NCBI GenBank assembly: GCA_023393265.1 | Contig: JAEWME010000264.1 | Location: 1-7,031, forward strand | Reading direction: 5' to 3' | DNA length: 7,031 nt | From: Bacteroidota bacterium | GTDB taxonomy: Bacteria; Bacteroidota; Bacteroidia; Bacteroidales; Prolixibacteraceae | In this document: piece after piece, positions 4,611 through 7,031 of the stretch | Position numbering within the stretch: position 1 is the first letter of the stretch | How the letters are laid out: every line of letters starts with the position of its first letter | Notes under the pieces: generated by a model | Databases searched by the model: none | What the model was told of the DNA's origin: nothing | What the model saw: the letters and a program-made list of their open reading frames with translations, nothing else | Program-made: the position numbers and the translations under genes

Positions 4611-7031
4611 ATGACTATCAGGAACGTGACATTAGAGTCCCAAACGGGGAAGATTACTTATTCCCAGGAGGAGGCGTTTCAGGCGTCGCTGAAATATTTT
4701 AAGGGAGATGACCTTGCTGCCAGGGTCTGGGTAAATAAATATGCGTTGAAAGATTCGTTCGGAAACCTGTATGAGCAGACACCGGATGATATGCACAGGC
4801 GACTTGCATCTGAAATCGCCCGAATCGAGCGGAAGTACGAAAATCCCATGACAGAAGATGAGATTTTCGAACTGCTGAAAGATTTCAAGTATATCGTTCC
4901 GCAAGGTGGCCCTATGACAGGAATTGGCAACGACTACCAGATCGCTTCGTTATCGAACTGTTTTGTAATCGGAAATGAAGGTCATTCCGACTCATACGGC
5001 GGCATTATGAAGATCGACCAGGAACAGGTGCAGTTGATGAAACGTCGCGGCGGTGTTGGCCACGACCTCTCTCATATTCGCCCGAAAGGATCACCGGTTT
5101 TGAACTCAGCTTTAACCTCAACCGGCATTGTTCCTTTCATGGAGCGCTACTCAAATTCAACCAGGGAAGTGGCACAGGACGGACGTCGCGGCGCACTGAT
5201 GTTGTCGGTTTCCATCAAGCACCCGGATGCTGAAGAATTTATCAACGCAAAGCTGGAACAAGGGAAAGTGACCGGAGCCAATGTTTCTGTAAAAATTCAT
5301 GACGACTTTATGCTGTCGGTTGAAACTGGCGAAATATACAAAGCTCAGTACCCAATTGATGCCAAAGATCCTAAATACACCAGGGACGTAGATGCAGCAG
5401 CTCTCTGGAAGAAAATCGTTCACAACGCGTGGAAATCAGCAGAACCAGGTATTCTTTTCTGGGACACTATTATTAAAGAATCAGTTCCTGACTGCTACGC
5501 TGATCTGGGTTATAAAACCGTTTCAACAAACCCGTGCGGCGAAATTCCCCTTTGCCCATACGACAGTTGCCGGCTGATCGCTGTGAACCTCTTCTCTTAT
5601 GTAGAGAACCCGTTCACCAAACAGGCTCGCTTCAACTTCGATTTATTCAAAGAACACATTGCCTATGCCCAGCGGATGATGGACGATATTATCGACCTCG
5701 AACTCGAAAAAATTGACGGTATCATCGGAAAAATTGATTCGGACCCGGAAGATCCTGAAATTAAGAGCATCGAACGCAACATGTGGCTCAAGATACAAAC
5801 AAAAGCCAAGGAAGGCCGTCGTACCGGTGTTGGTATCACTGCAGAAGGCGATATGCTGGCTGCACTTGGACTGCGCTACGGAAGCGACGATGCAACCGAT
5901 TTTAGCGAAGAAATTCACAAGACAGTTGCTTTGGAGGCATATCGTTCATCAGTAAATATGGCGAAAGAACGCGGTGCATTTAAAATTTTCAGCGCCGATC
6001 GCGAAAAAAACAACCCGATGATCAAACGCCTGAGAGCAGAAGACGAAGGATTATATCAGGATATGGTAAAATACGGACGCCGCAACATTGCGCTCCTGAC
6101 CATAGCCCCAACCGGAACTACCAGTTTGATGACCCAAACAACTTCGGGTATTGAACCTGTGTTTATGCCTGTATACAAACGTCGTCGCAAAGTAAACCCG
6201 AACGACAAGAACGTACGTGTCGATTTCGTCGACGAAGTAGGCGATTCATGGGAAGAATATGTGGTTATTCATCACAAGTTCAGCGACTGGATGAACGCTA
6301 ACGGATTAGTGCTAAGTGACAATGCATCACAGGAAGAACTGGACGAAATGGTAGCCAAATCACCTTATTTCAAAGCTACATCGAACGATGTTGACTGGAT
6401 GAACAAAGTAAGGATGCAGGGCCGTATCCAAAAATGGGTTGACCACTCCATTAGCGTCACCATTAACCTGCCAGCCGAAGCCGACGAAGAACTGGTTGGA
6501 AAACTTTACTTCGAAGCATGGAAAAGCGGATGTAAAGGCGTTACCGTTTACCGCGACGGTTCACGTTCTGGCGTACTGATTTCGAACAAGAAAGAAGACG
6601 AAGAAAAGGATAAAGAGGAAAAGAAACCAAACAGTCCTTTCCCGACTAAACGGCCAACCATTCTTGAAGCCGATGTGGTTCGTTTCCAGAATGCAAAAGA
6701 CAAATGGGTTGCTTTCATCGGAACCATTGATGGCCGTCCGTATGAAATCTTCACCGGTCTTTCTGATGATGAAGACGGGATTTTGCTCCCGAGAACCATC
6801 ACTACCGGTAAAATCATTAAAAATATTGAGCCGGTTGGTACAAAACGATACGACTTCCAGTACATCAATAAGCGTGGTTACAAAACAACTATTGAGGGTC
6901 TGTCATATAAATTCAACCCTGTATTCTGGAATTACGCCAAGCTGATTTCAGGAGTATTACGCCACGGAATGCCTATTCACAAGGTAGTTGACACCGTGAC
7001 CAGCCTTCAGTTCGATAACGACACCATCAAC
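4611..7031 (+). CDS. nrdJ: Adenosylcobalamin-dependent (class II) ribonucleotide reductase, C-terminus cut by window edge
   Basis: The frame is open from the ATG at 4611 to the right edge, 807 codons without a stop. Class II reductases turn ribonucleotides into deoxyribonucleotides in the cytoplasm using a radical made from coenzyme B12, so they need neither oxygen nor a second subunit. Key residues: Cys117 in LSNCFV and Cys320 in YDSCRL fit the active-site redox pair, and Asn307, Cys309 and Glu311 in STNPCGEIPL form the radical site, with Cys309 as the thiyl residue. Other signatures are RRGGVGHDLSHIRPKG (145-160), GRRGALM (191-197), IAPTGTTSLM (498-507), TSGIEPVF (511-518) and CKGVTVYRDGSR (641-652). 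There is no N-terminal ATP-cone. A charged linker (about 656-680) leads to a C-terminal domain typical of the long NrdJ type (PYEIF at 710-714). The terminal cysteines that reload the active site are not in the window. An AAAAAAA run but no clear Shine-Dalgarno precedes the start. Confidence 0.95.
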   Translation, partial: MTIRNVTLESQTGKITYSQEEAFQASLKYFKGDDLAARVWVNKYALKDSFGNLYEQTPDDMHRRLASEIARIERKYENPMTEDEIFELLKDFKYIVPQGGPMTGIGNDYQIASLSNCFVIGNEGHSDSYGGIMKIDQEQVQLMKRRGGVGHDLSHIRPKGSPVLNSALTSTGIVPFMERYSNSTREVAQDGRRGALMLSVSIKHPDAEEFINAKLEQGKVTGANVSVKIHDDFMLSVETGEIYKAQYPIDAKDPKYTRDVDAAALWKKIVHNAWKSAEPGILFWDTIIKESVPDCYADLGYKTVSTNPCGEIPLCPYDSCRLIAVNLFSYVENPFTKQARFNFDLFKEHIAYAQRMMDDIIDLELEKIDGIIGKIDSDPEDPEIKSIERNMWLKIQTKAKEGRRTGVGITAEGDMLAALGLRYGSDDATDFSEEIHKTVALEAYRSSVNMAKERGAFKIFSADREKNNPMIKRLRAEDEGLYQDMVKYGRRNIALLTIAPTGTTSLMTQTTSGIEPVFMPVYKRRRKVNPNDKNVRVDFVDEVGDSWEEYVVIHHKFSDWMNANGLVLSDNASQEELDEMVAKSPYFKATSNDVDWMNKVRMQGRIQKWVDHSISVTINLPAEADEELVGKLYFEAWKSGCKGVTVYRDGSRSGVLISNKKEDEEKDKEEKKPNSPFPTKRPTILEADVVRFQNAKDKWVAFIGTIDGRPYEIFTGLSDDEDGILLPRTITTGKIIKNIEPVGTKRYDFQYINKRGYKTTIEGLSYKFNPVFWNYAKLISGVLRHGMPIHKVVDTVTSLQFDNDTIN

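Noticed and set aside
5157..5423. Minus-strand open frame inside nrdJ (and similar ones at 4632-4930, 5643-5918 and 6548-6868)
   Set aside because: They lie antisense within a well-supported nrdJ reading frame, have compositions with no family motif, and no promoter or start context. They are shadows of the coding strand.

Overview
The window looks like ordinary chromosomal DNA from a Bacteroidota bacterium, probably a Bacteroidales/Marinilabiliales-type organism. Four things point there: an S46-family dipeptidyl-peptidase with the features typical of that phylum, promoter-like TAnnTTTG -7 boxes 26-64 nt upstream of four of the five genes, no clear Shine-Dalgarno sequences, and a cobalamin-dependent ribonucleotide reductase of the kind common in this phylum. 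The genus cannot be fixed from the sequence.

Layout, left to right. (1) Positions 1-43, minus strand: the first 14 codons of gltX (glutamyl-tRNA synthetase), running off the left edge. (2) Positions 44-269: a divergent intergenic region with a -7 box for each direction and an operator-like dyad. (3) Positions 270-2423, plus: a secreted S46 serine dipeptidyl-peptidase (DPP7-like), closed by a strong intrinsic terminator at 2449-2483. (4) Positions 2531-2986, plus: ribonuclease HI (rnhA) with a TTG start. A candidate promoter for it overlaps the terminator hairpin of the previous gene. (5) Positions 3051-4283, plus: the Kdo transferase of lipid A synthesis (waaA/kdtA), with its own -7 box. (6) Positions 4284-4610: a 327-nt AT-rich non-coding leader with several inverted repeats, the best being a 10-bp hairpin 39 nt before the next start. 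(7) Positions 4611-7031, plus: a class II (adenosylcobalamin-dependent) ribonucleotide reductase, nrdJ, 807 codons of which are visible before it leaves the right edge.

The genes are housekeeping functions: tRNA charging, extracytoplasmic peptide breakdown, RNA-DNA hybrid removal, inner-core LPS synthesis and dNTP supply. They do not form one pathway. The gaps (107, 64 and 327 nt) and the separate promoter-like boxes suggest individual transcription units, although rnhA and kdtA may be co-transcribed because no terminator is visible between them. I see no mobile element, CRISPR array, rRNA or tRNA gene, phage gene or defence system. The most interesting material is regulatory: the terminator/promoter overlap before rnhA and the structured leader of nrdJ. 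I found no convincing undescribed multi-gene system here.
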